From Lumbricus rubellus (taxonomy: Eukaryota > Annelida > Clitellata > Crassiclitellata > Lumbricidae), in the NCBI GenBank assembly GCA_945859605.1, contig OX243828.1, forward strand, positions 19,182,381-19,246,380: a stretch of DNA of 64,000 bases. Direction: 5' to 3'. Below, piece after piece: positions 1-9,969 of this stretch. Below the pieces are notes generated by a model that was not told the DNA's origin, made no database searches, and worked only from the letters and a program-made list of their open reading frames with translations. A program made the position numbers and the translations under genes. Every line of letters starts with the position of its first letter. Position 1 is the first letter of the stretch.

Positions 1-2035
1 TTAACTGATGAGATTCGAACATGCACAGTTTAAGGAATAAGTCTTACCTGTTGTAGTGCTGCTTTTTGGTACCCGTTTGGCTGTGTTAAGCTCTTAATAG
101 CAAACCATTGTTAAGTACATGTTTAAAGATAGGTTTATTAGCACCTGTTAAGCTCTGCTTGACACCTGCTCGGCCACCTTCAACAGGTATTGTATTGTAC
201 AGTAATGTACTGTAATTTACTGTATCTCTAAATTTATAAAGCGTCTCTCACAGTGCACACTACTCAGAGGCACTCCCAATGCGTAAAAACCAAGAATAAG
301 AAAGTAGTTTGAGACAGCGGTTCGGCCTTCCCATGCACCACCCGACGTGAGGTTGTTTTTGCTCATTTCTTATTCCTCTGTTTTTAATTCAATCAATCAA
401 TCAAATATTTTTATTTTGCAACCAAAGTGGGCCCCTATATACATAAAAGGTAGGCTCAAGTTGCACCCGCCCTGGCCCTTGCATAGGGATAGAAATCCCT
501 GGGATTTCCGTACATCCAGTACTGCAGTGCAGTTCTGCTGCTACAATTCTTTTTTCATCTTGCTTTCGCATTGCATGACATTCGAAGCCGTCTGAAAAAA
601 TCGATTATATTATCATCATTCATTTATGTATTGGTTTATAAATCTGTTTATTCTCAGCTTCCCCAGACACTCTGATCATTAAATGCTTATGCGTTGCGTC
701 CAATTCTTGTTTGTCCATGTCTTTATCGTTGCTGCCATCTGCGTTTATTAGACCTCCTAAGTGTTTAATTCAGCTCCCGACTCTGGGTGTTCAGACTCTC
801 TTCAGAGGGTTTCTTTGGGGTGGGGAACAGAAAACCGCCGTTTTGGGCGGACGGGAAACGCTGAGCGCAGCACCGAGGACCACATTTTGACCAGTAATTA
901 ATTTTTGTTGACGTCCTTTTTCGTATTTCTGTGGAGTATATAAAAAATATAACAATTATTCCAGTAGTAGGCTAAATTCAATGCTTTAAAATCTGATGAC
1001 TTTTTAGTCTTTCTGTCAAAAATTACCAGAAATCTAACAATTCTGGTAGTAAATTTGCTACCAATCCTTTTAATCGGGTGACCGTTTTTAAGTAGGCCTA
1101 TAACTAGGAGAAGGGTAAAATAGGCTAATGGTATAAATGGTACGGATATAGGCCTACATTATAAGTAACACCTGTCAAATTTTTCTTGGGAAAATTTCAT
1201 TCCTGGGCGGGGGGAACCTTTCCCTTTCCAGAGTCGTCTAGAGCAAACACTGCTCTTTGGTGTATACATAGACGAATTGTATTTCTGCTTGATCAATGGA
1301 TGTTGATGCTATAATAGGCCTATATTGGTGTCTCTGTAGTCTTTTCAATCATCATTGCTTAGGTTTACCGTGCACTGATTATGTGACTGATTCTTCAGCT
1401 CCTTTCATCACTGTGTGTCGTAATATCCTGTAGCTCTGGTCCACTTCTAGTAAGGAGGCCAATGCTTCGGTGTAAAAATTGCTGAGTGACATCACTGCTT
1501 CCAACACCATGCCAGTAATTAAACATAAAAGGTGTGCAAGCATATGCATACCCAGAAACTGCTCTGCGAATTTAGTTGCGTCTGTGACCCTACTGGACGA
1601 TGAATTTTACATGCGAATATGCACACGAATTTGCATAAGATGAATATGCATAGGGCCTAGGCTGCGCTGTAAATTTATGTGCGTCCGGGATAATATAAGT
1701 CCTAGCGATGGGGACTAAGTGCAAGGTTACAGGTTGCCGATTCTTGCCAACGGCGCGATCTATAAAAACCATCCCAGCTGAGAAAGATATCGGGAGGCTA
1801 GAGAGAAACCAGATACACCCAGACACAGGGAGACAGACAGAGGGACAGACTCAGCAGAGGTGAGAGTAGGACATGCAGAGGGAGGGGACGATAGAGGCCG
1901 ACAGCAAGACAGACGGTCGGTGTAGACCTAGAGCTGGCGGTCGGATGACTTATGCTACAGACGCAAGCTCCCGGCAGAGAGCGATTAGCGAGTCCCTAGT
2001 ATTATTAGACAGACACATGCGTCTTGTTTGTATGT
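1..2035. other. Non-genic flank, no gene recognised
   Basis: I see no coding exon with convincing homology or splice signals here. The stretch contains several TAGGCCTA octamers, an antisense copy of the SINE-tail element at about 187-281, a TCAA tetranucleotide run near 390, and unique AT-rich sequence. It may be intergenic or the far 5' side of the EF-hand gene. Confidence 0.5.
187..281 (-). repeat. SINE-tail element, subfamily 2 (antisense)
   Basis: Read on the minus strand it has the core GGGAGTGCCTCTGAGTAGTG, then GAGAGACGCTTTATAAAT, then a degenerate TACAGTA/TACAAT tail. The same core followed by the same kind of tail occurs at 47605 and 55518. Confidence 0.6.
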
Positions 2036-2476
2036 CTTTATGCCGGCTGCCTCTGCCTCTGTCTCTGTCTGTCTCTCTGTTTGTCTGTCTGTCTGTCAAT
2101 CTTTATCTTCTGCTTGGCTCTGTTTTTCTTTCTGTGTGCCTGTTTATCGCTGTTCCTATATGTTTTTCTGTCTCAATTTGTCTGTCTGTTTGTAAATCTT
2201 TCTGCCTGTCTCTGTCTCTAGTCTCTACTGTCTTCCTGTCTCTGTCTCGGTCTCTGTCTGTTTGTATGCTTGTATGTTTGTTTGTTTGTCTGCATGTCTG
2301 TCTGTCGTTCTCTCTGTCTCTGTCTCTGTCTCTGCCTCTGTCTGTGTGTCTCTGTCTCTGTCTCTGTCTCTGTCTCTGTGTCTCTGTCTCTGTCTCTGTC
2401 TCTGTCTCTGTCTCTGTCTCTGTCTCTGTCTCTGTCTCTGTCTCTGTCTCTGTCTCTGTCTCTGTCTCTGTCTCTG

Positions 2477-2572
<96 letters not shown>
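2036..2572. repeat. TCTG/TCTC microsatellite
   Basis: The array begins as degenerate TCTG/TTTG tetramers, becomes a regular TCTCTG hexamer from about 2345 to 2495, and ends as about 75 bp of pure (TC)n. The long open frames across it on both strands (Ser-Val-Cys, or Arg-Glu-Thr on the minus strand) are consequences of the short period, not genes. Confidence 0.95.
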
Positions 2573-2575
<3 letters not shown>

Positions 2576-3352
2576 TGCGATCTCCCGGAGTCACAGCGCT
2601 GCACAGTGTAGCTTTGAGACTGAAGGAAGTCAGGTTGGTCCCACCGGATCCAATGTACAAAGAAATATATCACCTCCTTCTTTTCTTCTTCATCCATCAT
2701 CCTCCATCTCCTCCTCCTCCTCCCGTTCTTTTCCCTCCTTCTCGCCATTATTCTCGTCATACTCTTTCTCTTCCCTATCGCGCGAAATACATCGCTGCCC
2801 CTCTCCCACTCCCTCCTGCCTTTCCTGCAAGAAAATATAACTCTTCCTCCCTCCCTCTCTCCAAACACGCCCCTTCTTTCTCCTCCTTATCCCTCTTCCA
2901 GTTCTCTCTCCCTCCTATTACAAACCTTCCCGGATTTCTATCTTGCGGTATCGGTTTATGTTGAGTCTTTTCGCAAGTAGTTCCATCTCTTATAGGTTGA
3001 ACGGTTTGTCGGAAGTTGTGAGCTGCAGTGCGATAGAAGAGACGTGTGTACAGAAAACGGTTTCCTCGAATACTCTTGACCGTCTGGAAGGTGGTACAGA
3101 TCAGAACATACTATCGGGAAGTTGTACTCGGAATATCGGGAAGTTATATACTACAGCCTCGTGGAGCTTCTCAGGAAAACAGGTAGACGAAAGAAAGTTT
3201 TTTGTCTTGTTTTGTAATCGTTTGGCTATAGATAGACTTATCGTGCGAGATGCGGTTTATACACTTGTGCTTTGCAGCTTCCAAGAGGCTGCTGAGATGC
3301 ACTGAATAAATGAGTGTACAAGGTGTATTGTGGGCTAAAAACGTCTTTGTTT
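2573..3352. other. Pyrimidine-rich and unique non-genic sequence
   Basis: A TC/CCT-rich stretch (about 2660-2930) grades into unique sequence. No homologous coding exon was recognised; the 120-residue open frame at 2943-3305 resembles nothing I know. Confidence 0.4.
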
Positions 3353-3466
3353 CAACTATTGTTTAGAGAATGACTGTGTTCCAACTATTGTTTAGAGAAT
3401 GACTTTGTTCCAACTATTGTTTAGAGAATGGCTTTGTTCCAACTATTGTTTAGAGAATGGCTTAAC
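3353..3466. repeat. 29-bp tandem repeat, four copies
   Basis: Units begin at 3353, 3382, 3411 and 3440, each opening CAACTATTGTTTAGAGAATG with one or two substitutions between copies. Confidence 0.9.
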
Positions 3467-3479
3467 TGCATTCACGAAA

Positions 3480-4310
3480 GGTGGCTTATTATGACTATTA
3501 CACCTTATATTCTTGCGCTACACCTGTAATCTTTATTATTCATACCTCACCTGCACTCATATTCTAGATCTTAACTTTGCCTTGACCATATACTAGCTTT
3601 AAGCCTTACCTCAAATTATCTCAGTGGCATACCTTACCTCAACTGTGTACCTCTTAGCGTTTGCATGTTACTCTTCAATATTCCAGCAGTGGGGTTCATT
3701 ACTTATCTGCTTAACTTGCCTTTGTAATTTACTTTTATTGCTCACCTGTTTGACTGAGTTGCATAATCTACCTTTGCGATTTACCTCCATAACTTACCTT
3801 TGTAGGCCTAATATAGCTGCCTATAGCTAATACCTTTGCGATTGACCTATATAACTTGCTTCTCTCTATCTAATATAATTAACTTGCCCGTATACTGTGT
3901 GACTGATCTGTAGAACTTGCCTTTGTGTGATACCTGTGCAATGAACTTACTTCATGCTACCTGCAAGCATTGTGACTTATCTGTATAACTTACCTTTACA
4001 ATGTACCTGTACACTTCTACCTCTGTGATTTACCTGTATAACTTACCTTTGTGTGTTTCCTATTTAATGAACTCACTTTTGTGCTACCTGCATGCATTGT
4101 GACTCATCGGTTATAGCTTACCTTTGAGATTTGACATTATACCTTTGTGATTTACCTGTGTATAACTTACCTTTGTGTGTCACCTGAGCGATAAACTTAT
4201 CAAATGTTGTGTGTGACCTATGTAATGAACATGCTTTGTGTGCTACCAGTATGCTACCTATATAACGTACACCACTGTGACTAACCCGTATAATTAATTT
4301 AAATTTCTTC
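3480..4310. repeat. Degenerate minisatellite rich in ACTTACCTTTG
   Basis: About 800 bp built from drifting copies of TGTATAACTTACCTTTGTG and GATTTACCTGTATAACTT at irregular spacing of roughly 25-45 bp. On the minus strand the shared core reads CAAAGGTAAGT, which matches a 5' splice-site consensus. No coding potential is evident. Confidence 0.65.
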
Positions 4311-4330
4311 CTCCTGCAACCTGATTCAAA

Positions 4331-4335
4331 GGTAT
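4331..4335 (+). repeat. Target-site duplication, left copy (GGTAT)
   Basis: GGTAT lies directly before the left LTR and again directly after the right LTR at 10488-10492. A 5-bp duplication is normal for LTR-retrotransposon integration. Confidence 0.92.
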
Positions 4336-4853
4336 TGTCAGCTAATTTAATCAGTGCACGCCGATTGTCGTACAGCGACGTAAGTAGGCCAGGTGCAAAT
4401 TGCCGCGCGGCGTCTGCACAGGTGATTGTCTGGACAGCACGTGACGTCTAGACGAGCGTACGTTAATTGTACAAGAAGGGAGTGGAAGTGAAGAAGGAGA
4501 GTTGCGTGTTGAGAGCCGTTGAGATAGGCTGTAAGAGTTGTTGTTGAGTTGCGATAGAGTAGACTGATGAAGATAGTCGTCGTGTAGTTGTTATGATAAC
4601 GCAAGTGTAGTCATTGTTGTGTTGTTGCTGATCGTTTTACTTTACATCGGATTTTGGAGTATAATAAGAAGACTTAAACACGTCGTCGTTGTTGGTTACA
4701 AAACAGTGAAAGTCTGTAGATTCTTTACCTAGCCATTTAGCTAATGAAACAGTTATCTAGGGATAGGCCTACGCTACCACGAACTTATACGAAGAAGCTT
4801 CCGAAGAGACTGAAGGTCACACGTAGAGAAGAAGAGGGAAAAGACTTGTGACA
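4336..4853 (+). repeat. Left LTR (518 bp)
   Basis: It starts TGTCAGCTAATTTAATCAG and ends GACTTGTGACA. It appears identical over its length to the copy at 9970-10487. A TATA-like AGTATAATAAG lies near 4654, a possible promoter element of the LTR (inference). Confidence 0.95.
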
Positions 4854-4855
4854 TT

Positions 4856-4873
4856 TGGTGATAGCGGTGGGAT
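4856..4873 (+). other. Candidate primer binding site
   Basis: Two bases after the left LTR comes TGGTGATAGCGGTGGGAT. It begins with the TGG expected to pair with a tRNA CCA end. I cannot name the tRNA. Confidence 0.6.
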
Positions 4874-4929
4874 AACGATCCAAGTTGCGGGATAACGATC
4901 CAAGTTGCAGGATAACGATCCTAGTTACG
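4869..4929 (+). repeat. 20-bp direct repeat in retroelement leader
   Basis: Almost three copies of GGATAACGATCCAAGTTGC at 20-bp spacing, overlapping the end of the primer-binding-site candidate. Confidence 0.85.
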
Positions 4930-5185
4930 AACGGAGGGATTCTATTCAATCAACAGACGTTGTGGAGGAACGGACGCTGTGAATTTATCGAGGAGCCGAG
5001 CACACGGGAGAAGCAACGATACATCGAGCATCCGTACGTCAGTGAGAAACGACAACACAACGACTACAAGGTAGAAAAACTTGCTTGTCTATTGAAGTGT
5101 GCATAAAGAATTGAAGTCAGTCAATTGCAAACATTTGAAGAGTAGCCTACTATTTTATCGAGCATCTGTAAAGTAAAGAAGTAAG

Positions 5186-7987
5186 ATGGAGAAACTTACG
5201 GAGCAAAAGCAAGCGGCTATTAAGAAGATGTCTTCGGAGAGACTAGTAAAATTATTAATTGAAGCAGGCGTAGACGCAGAAGAAGTTGAACAGATGTCGA
5301 AGGAAGAATTGATGAGAAATTTAGCCGAGGTTTGGGCTAAGAAAGAAGAAGAAGAAGAAGAAGAAGGTGCTGTCGGAGGCGCTGCGGAGAAGCCAGTGGA
5401 GAAGCCTGAGGCACCGATGTCTATGGAGGCGTTGCTGCAATTCATGATAATGAAAGAGGAGCAGCGTAAACAAGAGGAGAAAGAGCGTAAACAAGAAGAA
5501 AAAGAGAAAGAAGAGCAGCGCAGACAAGAGGAGAAAGAGCGTAAACAAGAAGAAAAAGAGAAAGAAGAGCAGCGCAGACAAGAGGAGAAAGAACGTAAGC
5601 AAGAAGAGAAAGAATTGCGACAACAAGAGATAGACATGCAGAGGCAGCAGTTCCAGATACAACTAGAACAAATGAGACTCGATCGTGATGAATCAGAACG
5701 GAGACGGACGGAGTTAATGATAGAGTACGAAAAAGCAAGAAAAAGCGATGAAGAAATACGAAAGCAGCAGATTGAGGACAAAAAGGCTCGCGAGGAAGAA
5801 AAAGAAAAGATGCGTTTACAAGAACTGGAGAGAGCAGAAGAAATTCGTCAGGAAGAATTTCAAGCCGAAAAAGACAATTTGGAAAAAGCAGAAAGAGAAA
5901 GAGAAGAGCAGATGCAGTTAGAACAAAAGAAACTTGCTATCAAGGAGGCTCAACTTAAAGAAATGGCCATTGAAAAAGAAGAACGCAGAAAGCAGTTAGA
6001 ACTATTACAACAGAAGATAGAACAGGAAGAACTGCGGAGAATCGAAGATCAAGATCGACTGAAGAAGAGAGACGAAGATGATCGTAAGAGCCGAGAAGTG
6101 TCAGAACAGATTAGACTCAAAGAAAGTGAGACAATGGTGTCCAAGATTAAGAAGATAGGTGACGCAATGAAGCATGTGTTACCGAAGATGCCGTATGATA
6201 TGATGGAAGTGCCATTATATTTTGAAACAGTTGAAAATGCATTCAATAGCTTCGCTGTGGAAAAGCAATATTGGGTGAAATTGTTGTTGCCATTGATGAC
6301 CCCGAGAGCGCGAACGGTATTGAATCGATTGTCATTTGAGAATTTAGATAAATACGATGCAGTGAAAGAGCACTTGTTGAAGGAATTCAAGTTAACAGCT
6401 CGTGAGTACAGGTCAAGGTTTGCAGATGCCAAGAAGACAGTCGAAGAAACGTATACGATGTTCACGGCTAGGCTGAAGAACCTGTTGAATTATTATGTCC
6501 GAAGTAGACGAGTGGACAAAGACTACGAGAAGCTGTTTGATTTGTTAGTGGCGGATAAGCTGAAAGAATGTTTACCACCAGGTCCACTGCAGTTTGTCTT
6601 AGCAAAAGAGGGCACAGAATGCTTGGAAGCTAGTAATGTTGCAGATCTCGCAGATATACATGTAAACAATCGGATTGGTGTGATGTTCCAAGACAAACCG
6701 AAATTTGAAGCATGGGACAATAGTCCAAAGCAACCCAAGTGGAACAAGGATAGCAAAGACACCGGAAGCCAAGCCAAGAGTAATGATGCAAAGAAAGATG
6801 ATTATTCTGGAAAGCAGTGGTCGCAAGATAAACAACAGTCAACGTGGGACAGACAAGCCTACAATCGAACTCCGCCGCTGGGACGCCCAACAGAAAGTAA
6901 TGCATCTTACACGCCGTACAACAAGTGGGAGAACAAGGAGCAAAGAAGTTTTATCAAGAAGCGTTGCCACAATTGCAATTCTGATAAACACCTAATAAAA
7001 CATTGCCAAGCACCAGGAGCGGCAAATCTGAGGAAGAACTTTAGCAGAAGTGCAGAAAATCTTCGAGTAAACCAGATACAAGTGATAAATGCACCTCCTG
7101 GTTGGGAAGAACAATGCAACCAAGAAACAGAAGTAAAGTCAGTGATGAAGTGTACGCCGCAGTTCACCATACTGAAAGAAGCGATAAAGACTACTTCCAT
7201 TGCAGAAAGTTGTCGAGAAACAAAAAGTAAAGAGGAGTGTCAACGCATAAAGAAGATATCGTTGCAGCATGTAAATGTGGAGATACGTGGGACTGATGGG
7301 CAGCCTGTGCAAGTCGAGGCGTTGATTGACTCGGGGACCGAGATACCAGTAATCAACGAGGAACTACTGAAAGGAACGACAGTAGAAGAAATCGGCAGAG
7401 TTCATTTGCAATGTGTAGCTGGAGAGCCGATTCCAGCTAAGTTGGTGAAAATCGAAGTGCGGATGAGCGGTCGTAACGAAGGAGCAGCTACAGAGGACAG
7501 GACAATAAATATCGCGCCATATTTAACTTTAGTGTGTGCCAGCATTTCAGCAGAACTGTGTAAAGAAAATCCAGAAAAGTTCCTGCTACACCCAGAGATA
7601 ATTGCAGAACTGAAAGAGGTTCCACCAATCAGTATATTGCAAGGAGAGCTACAAGCGAATGTGACTACAAGAGCACAAAGTCGGAGAGCAGAAGTCGAAG
7701 ACGGAGAAGATGAAACGATAAACGAAAGTTCGCAAGAAGATGACACGGAAAGCGAAGATGAACTCAGCATCCAAGATGACGAAAGAACAACATCTGAGAA
7801 CAATGAAACTGAAGAAGAGATGGCTGCATGTGAACGAAATGATAGTGAAGATTCCGGAAGCGACGCTGAACTGGAGACAAGTATGAGGGACTTGTTCACA
7901 GAGAATTCGAACGATGAAAGACAGCTGGAAGATGCGAAGAAATTCGAGGAGCAGCAGAGAAATGACGAGTCACTGAAATCGTGGTGA
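5186..7987 (+). CDS. Gag-protease polyprotein of the LTR element
   Basis: A 933-residue open frame from ATG at 5186 to TGA at 7985-7987. Residues about 85-330 are a highly charged Glu/Lys/Arg/Gln coiled coil containing a tandemly repeated segment. Residues about 335-490 are a helical capsid-like region whose pattern (YFETVENAF, HLLKEF, FTARL) recalls the SCAN domain. A CCHC zinc knuckle follows at 594-607 (CHNCNSDKHLIKHC). The aspartic protease motif LIDSGTEIPV has its catalytic Asp at 715. The last 150 residues are acidic. The protein would form the particle and cleave the polyprotein. The frame ends in a short overlap with the integrase frame, which lies at -1, so integrase may be made by -1 frameshifting; no clear slippery heptamer is visible. 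The frame has no internal stop. Confidence 0.9.
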   Translation: MEKLTEQKQAAIKKMSSERLVKLLIEAGVDAEEVEQMSKEELMRNLAEVWAKKEEEEEEEGAVGGAAEKPVEKPEAPMSMEALLQFMIMKEEQRKQEEKERKQEEKEKEEQRRQEEKERKQEEKEKEEQRRQEEKERKQEEKELRQQEIDMQRQQFQIQLEQMRLDRDESERRRTELMIEYEKARKSDEEIRKQQIEDKKAREEEKEKMRLQELERAEEIRQEEFQAEKDNLEKAEREREEQMQLEQKKLAIKEAQLKEMAIEKEERRKQLELLQQKIEQEELRRIEDQDRLKKRDEDDRKSREVSEQIRLKESETMVSKIKKIGDAMKHVLPKMPYDMMEVPLYFETVENAFNSFAVEKQYWVKLLLPLMTPRARTVLNRLSFENLDKYDAVKEHLLKEFKLTAREYRSRFADAKKTVEETYTMFTARLKNLLNYYVRSRRVDKDYEKLFDLLVADKLKECLPPGPLQFVLAKEGTECLEASNVADLADIHVNNRIGVMFQDKPKFEAWDNSPKQPKWNKDSKDTGSQAKSNDAKKDDYSGKQWSQDKQQSTWDRQAYNRTPPLGRPTESNASYTPYNKWENKEQRSFIKKRCHNCNSDKHLIKHCQAPGAANLRKNFSRSAENLRVNQIQVINAPPGWEEQCNQETEVKSVMKCTPQFTILKEAIKTTSIAESCRETKSKEECQRIKKISLQHVNVEIRGTDGQPVQVEALIDSGTEIPVINEELLKGTTVEEIGRVHLQCVAGEPIPAKLVKIEVRMSGRNEGAATEDRTINIAPYLTLVCASISAELCKENPEKFLLHPEIIAELKEVPPISILQGELQANVTTRAQSRRAEVEDGEDETINESSQEDDTESEDELSIQDDERTTSENNETEEEMAACERNDSEDSGSDAELETSMRDLFTENSNDERQLEDAKKFEEQQRNDESLKSW
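5456..5620 (+). repeat. In-frame tandem repeat inside Gag coiled coil
   Basis: Repeats of about 50-60 bp encoding variants of RKQEEKEKEEQRRQEEKE. They keep frame and extend the coiled coil, so copy number probably varies between element copies. Confidence 0.85.
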
Positions 7988-9354
7988 ATGGATTGCTGTA
8001 TAAGAAGCATCAAATGCTGGATCAGCTTGTGTATCAGTTGGTGTTACCGAAAGAGAGAAGAATTCAAGTAATGGAATTAGCTCACGAGTCAGTATTTGGC
8101 GGACACTTGGGAGAAGAGAAGACACGAGAGAGAATCAAGTTGTCCTTTGTCTGGCCAAAGATGCGTCGAGACGTGGTGAAATTTTGTAAGTCCTGTGAGA
8201 AGTGTCAGCTGAAGGCACGAAGTTTGGTGATGGATCGAGTGCCGATTACACCAATTCCAAGGGAAGATGTTCCATTCCGACGGATGACTATGGACGTGGT
8301 AGGCCCAATAGAACCGAAGTCAGCAGCTGGGCATAAGTATTGCTTGTGCATAGTGGATTCATGTACAAGATGGCCGACAATCTTCTTGCTGAAGTCATTG
8401 ACTGCTAAGGCTGTGTGCGAAGCTTTGATGAAGCTTTTCATTGACGTGGGGGTGCCGTCTGTGATCACCAGCGACAGAGGCACGAATTTTACAGCCAGTC
8501 TTACAAGAGAATTTTTGAAATTGATGGGATGCTGTCCACGATTCGATTCACCGGGGCATCCAGAGGCAGCCGGATTAGTCGAGAGATGGAACCAGACGTT
8601 CAAGAAGATGGTACATCATGTCATTGTGGAAAATCCAAGACAGTGGCATAAAATCATTCCGTTTACCGTATGGGCATTGAGAGAAGTTCCTAACGCAACG
8701 ACAGGAGTGGCACCATATCTGCTGGTGTATGGAAAAATGCCAAGAGGACCATTAACGATCTTAAAGGAAAGCTGGACCAAAGAAATAAATCTACCGCCAA
8801 ACATTGGAGTACAACCAGCAAAGTACCTGAAGAACTTAAGAGCAGACATGGAGAAAGCTTTGATATTTGCTGAGAATTGTGCAGAGGAAAAGCAAAAACA
8901 ATACGCCAGTCAATACAACAAGAGGGCCAAGGATAAAGAATTCGAACCAGGAGAAAACGTCATCGTCCTGTATCCAACGTCAACCAATAAATTGATCTCA
9001 CGATGGCATGGTCCATGTTCAGTGCTACAAAGAAGATCCAAGTATTCGTATCTGGTGGACATGAATGAAAACGGCCGACGAATCGTCCATGCCAACAAAA
9101 TGAGGAAGTTCATCGCAAGAACATTATCGTGTGGTCTCATCGTGGCAGAGGACGACGAATTCGGATCAGTGGTAGAACTACCATTGAAAGAAGACCAGGC
9201 AGAGACGACACAGAAATCGCTGCAATTGGACTATGAACAGATCGGACATCTTACCAGCGAGCAACAGAAATCACTTCAAGTGGGTGAGGAACAAATTAGC
9301 GATTTAGCAATCAAGATGTCTAAACAAGTGCTGTATGCAATGAGCCGTATGTAG
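7966..9354 (+). CDS. Integrase of the LTR element
   Basis: This frame opens at 7966 right after a stop and overlaps the Gag frame by 22 nt. The first listed in-frame GTG is at 7981 and no ATG is near, which fits translation by frameshift. Counting from 7981, the HHCC zinc-binding module is H35, H42, C72, C75 with the GGHLG and VWPKMRRDV signatures. The core holds D105, D165 and E201 with 35 residues between the last two, the canonical DD35E arrangement, plus SDRGTNF and GLVERWNQT motifs. A GPY/F-like C-terminal module (RWHGPCSVL) follows at about 340-365. The catalytic residues are intact, so the enzyme could be functional. The frame ends at TAG 9352-9354. Confidence 0.92.
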   Translation, partial: RVTEIVVNGLLYKKHQMLDQLVYQLVLPKERRIQVMELAHESVFGGHLGEEKTRERIKLSFVWPKMRRDVVKFCKSCEKCQLKARSLVMDRVPITPIPREDVPFRRMTMDVVGPIEPKSAAGHKYCLCIVDSCTRWPTIFLLKSLTAKAVCEALMKLFIDVGVPSVITSDRGTNFTASLTREFLKLMGCCPRFDSPGHPEAAGLVERWNQTFKKMVHHVIVENPRQWHKIIPFTVWALREVPNATTGVAPYLLVYGKMPRGPLTILKESWTKEINLPPNIGVQPAKYLKNLRADMEKALIFAENCAEEKQKQYASQYNKRAKDKEFEPGENVIVLYPTSTNKLISRWHGPCSVLQRRSKYSYLVDMNENGRRIVHANKMRKFIARTLSCGLIVAEDDEFGSVVELPLKEDQAETTQKSLQLDYEQIGHLTSEQQKSLQVGEEQISDLAIKMSKQVLYAMSRM

Positions 9355-9450
9355 ATGACATTGAAGTACATTTTGATAATTGTCCTAATCATTTGAATGG
9401 ACATTCTTTTAAGACAATTAGAATTGTTTCTGAAACAGATCAGATTGCAT
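9345..9450 (+). pseudogene. Reverse transcriptase remnant (YVDD-like)
   Basis: In a frame different from both neighbours a short open stretch reads PYVDDIEVHFDNCPNHL, resembling the catalytic YVDD motif and the HL segment after it in Ty3-type RT. The fingers, palm N-terminus and most of the thumb/connection (several hundred residues) are absent. The match is short, so this identification is tentative. Confidence 0.5.
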
Positions 9451-9852
9451 AATGTGATTTTATATATGTTTGAGGTTGGCAAACCATTTAATTTGTATTG
9501 TGATAGCAGTGACTTTGCTGTGGGAACTGTGCTGTCACAAGTGGACGATGAGGGGATAGAACGTCCCGTTTCATTTATCAGCCAGAAGCTGACAGATACC
9601 CAGAGGAGATGGGCGACGATTGAGAAGGAAGCCTATGCAATCATATGGGCTTTAAACAAATTGAAAGAAATCATTATTGGTTCCAAGATTAATGTGTTCA
9701 CTGATCATAATCCTTTAGTTTATTTGACTGAGTCAATGTCGAAGTCTGCTAAGTTAGTCAGATGGTCTTTATCATTGCAAAATTTTGACATTCTGTTGAA
9801 CTATAAGAAAGGAAAGTTGAATGTAGTAGCAGACTGCTTATCGAGATTGTAG
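9397..9852 (+). CDS. RNase H domain of the LTR element
   Basis: A 151-residue frame ending at TAG 9850-9852. From about 9475 it carries the Ty3-type RNase H pattern: FNLYCDSSDFAVGTVLSQ (first Asp), WATIEKEAYAI (Glu), NVFTDHNPL (second Asp) and VVADCLSR (last Asp). All four acidic positions are present. It is in the integrase frame but separated from it by two stops (9352 and about 9394). It would degrade RNA in RNA-DNA hybrids if joined to an RT, which this copy lacks. Confidence 0.88.
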   Translation: MDILLRQLELFLKQIRLHNVILYMFEVGKPFNLYCDSSDFAVGTVLSQVDDEGIERPVSFISQKLTDTQRRWATIEKEAYAIIWALNKLKEIIIGSKINVFTDHNPLVYLTESMSKSAKLVRWSLSLQNFDILLNYKKGKLNVVADCLSRL

Positions 9853-9949
9853 TATAAGGTATTTTGTGATTGCATTTAGTATAAGAATTGTTTGTATTTA
9901 GTTTAAGCATTATACGTTCGCTAATTTTTAAGATTAATTAGCTCTCTTC

Positions 9950-9966
9950 AAAAGAAAGGAAGGAGG
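9950..9966 (+). other. Polypurine tract
   Basis: AAAAGAAAGGAAGGAGG ends three bases before the right LTR, the standard place for plus-strand priming. Confidence 0.88.
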
Positions 9967-9969
9967 TAA

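Noticed and set aside
1873..2964. 363-residue open frame rich in Ser, Val, Cys and Leu, and minus-strand Arg/Glu/Thr frames
   Set aside because: Produced by TCTG/TCTC microsatellite periodicity; the flanking sequence shows no coding homology.
4347..4604. 85-residue minus-strand frame present in both LTRs
   Set aside because: Identical copies reflect LTR identity; there are no protein features, and it is antisense to the element.
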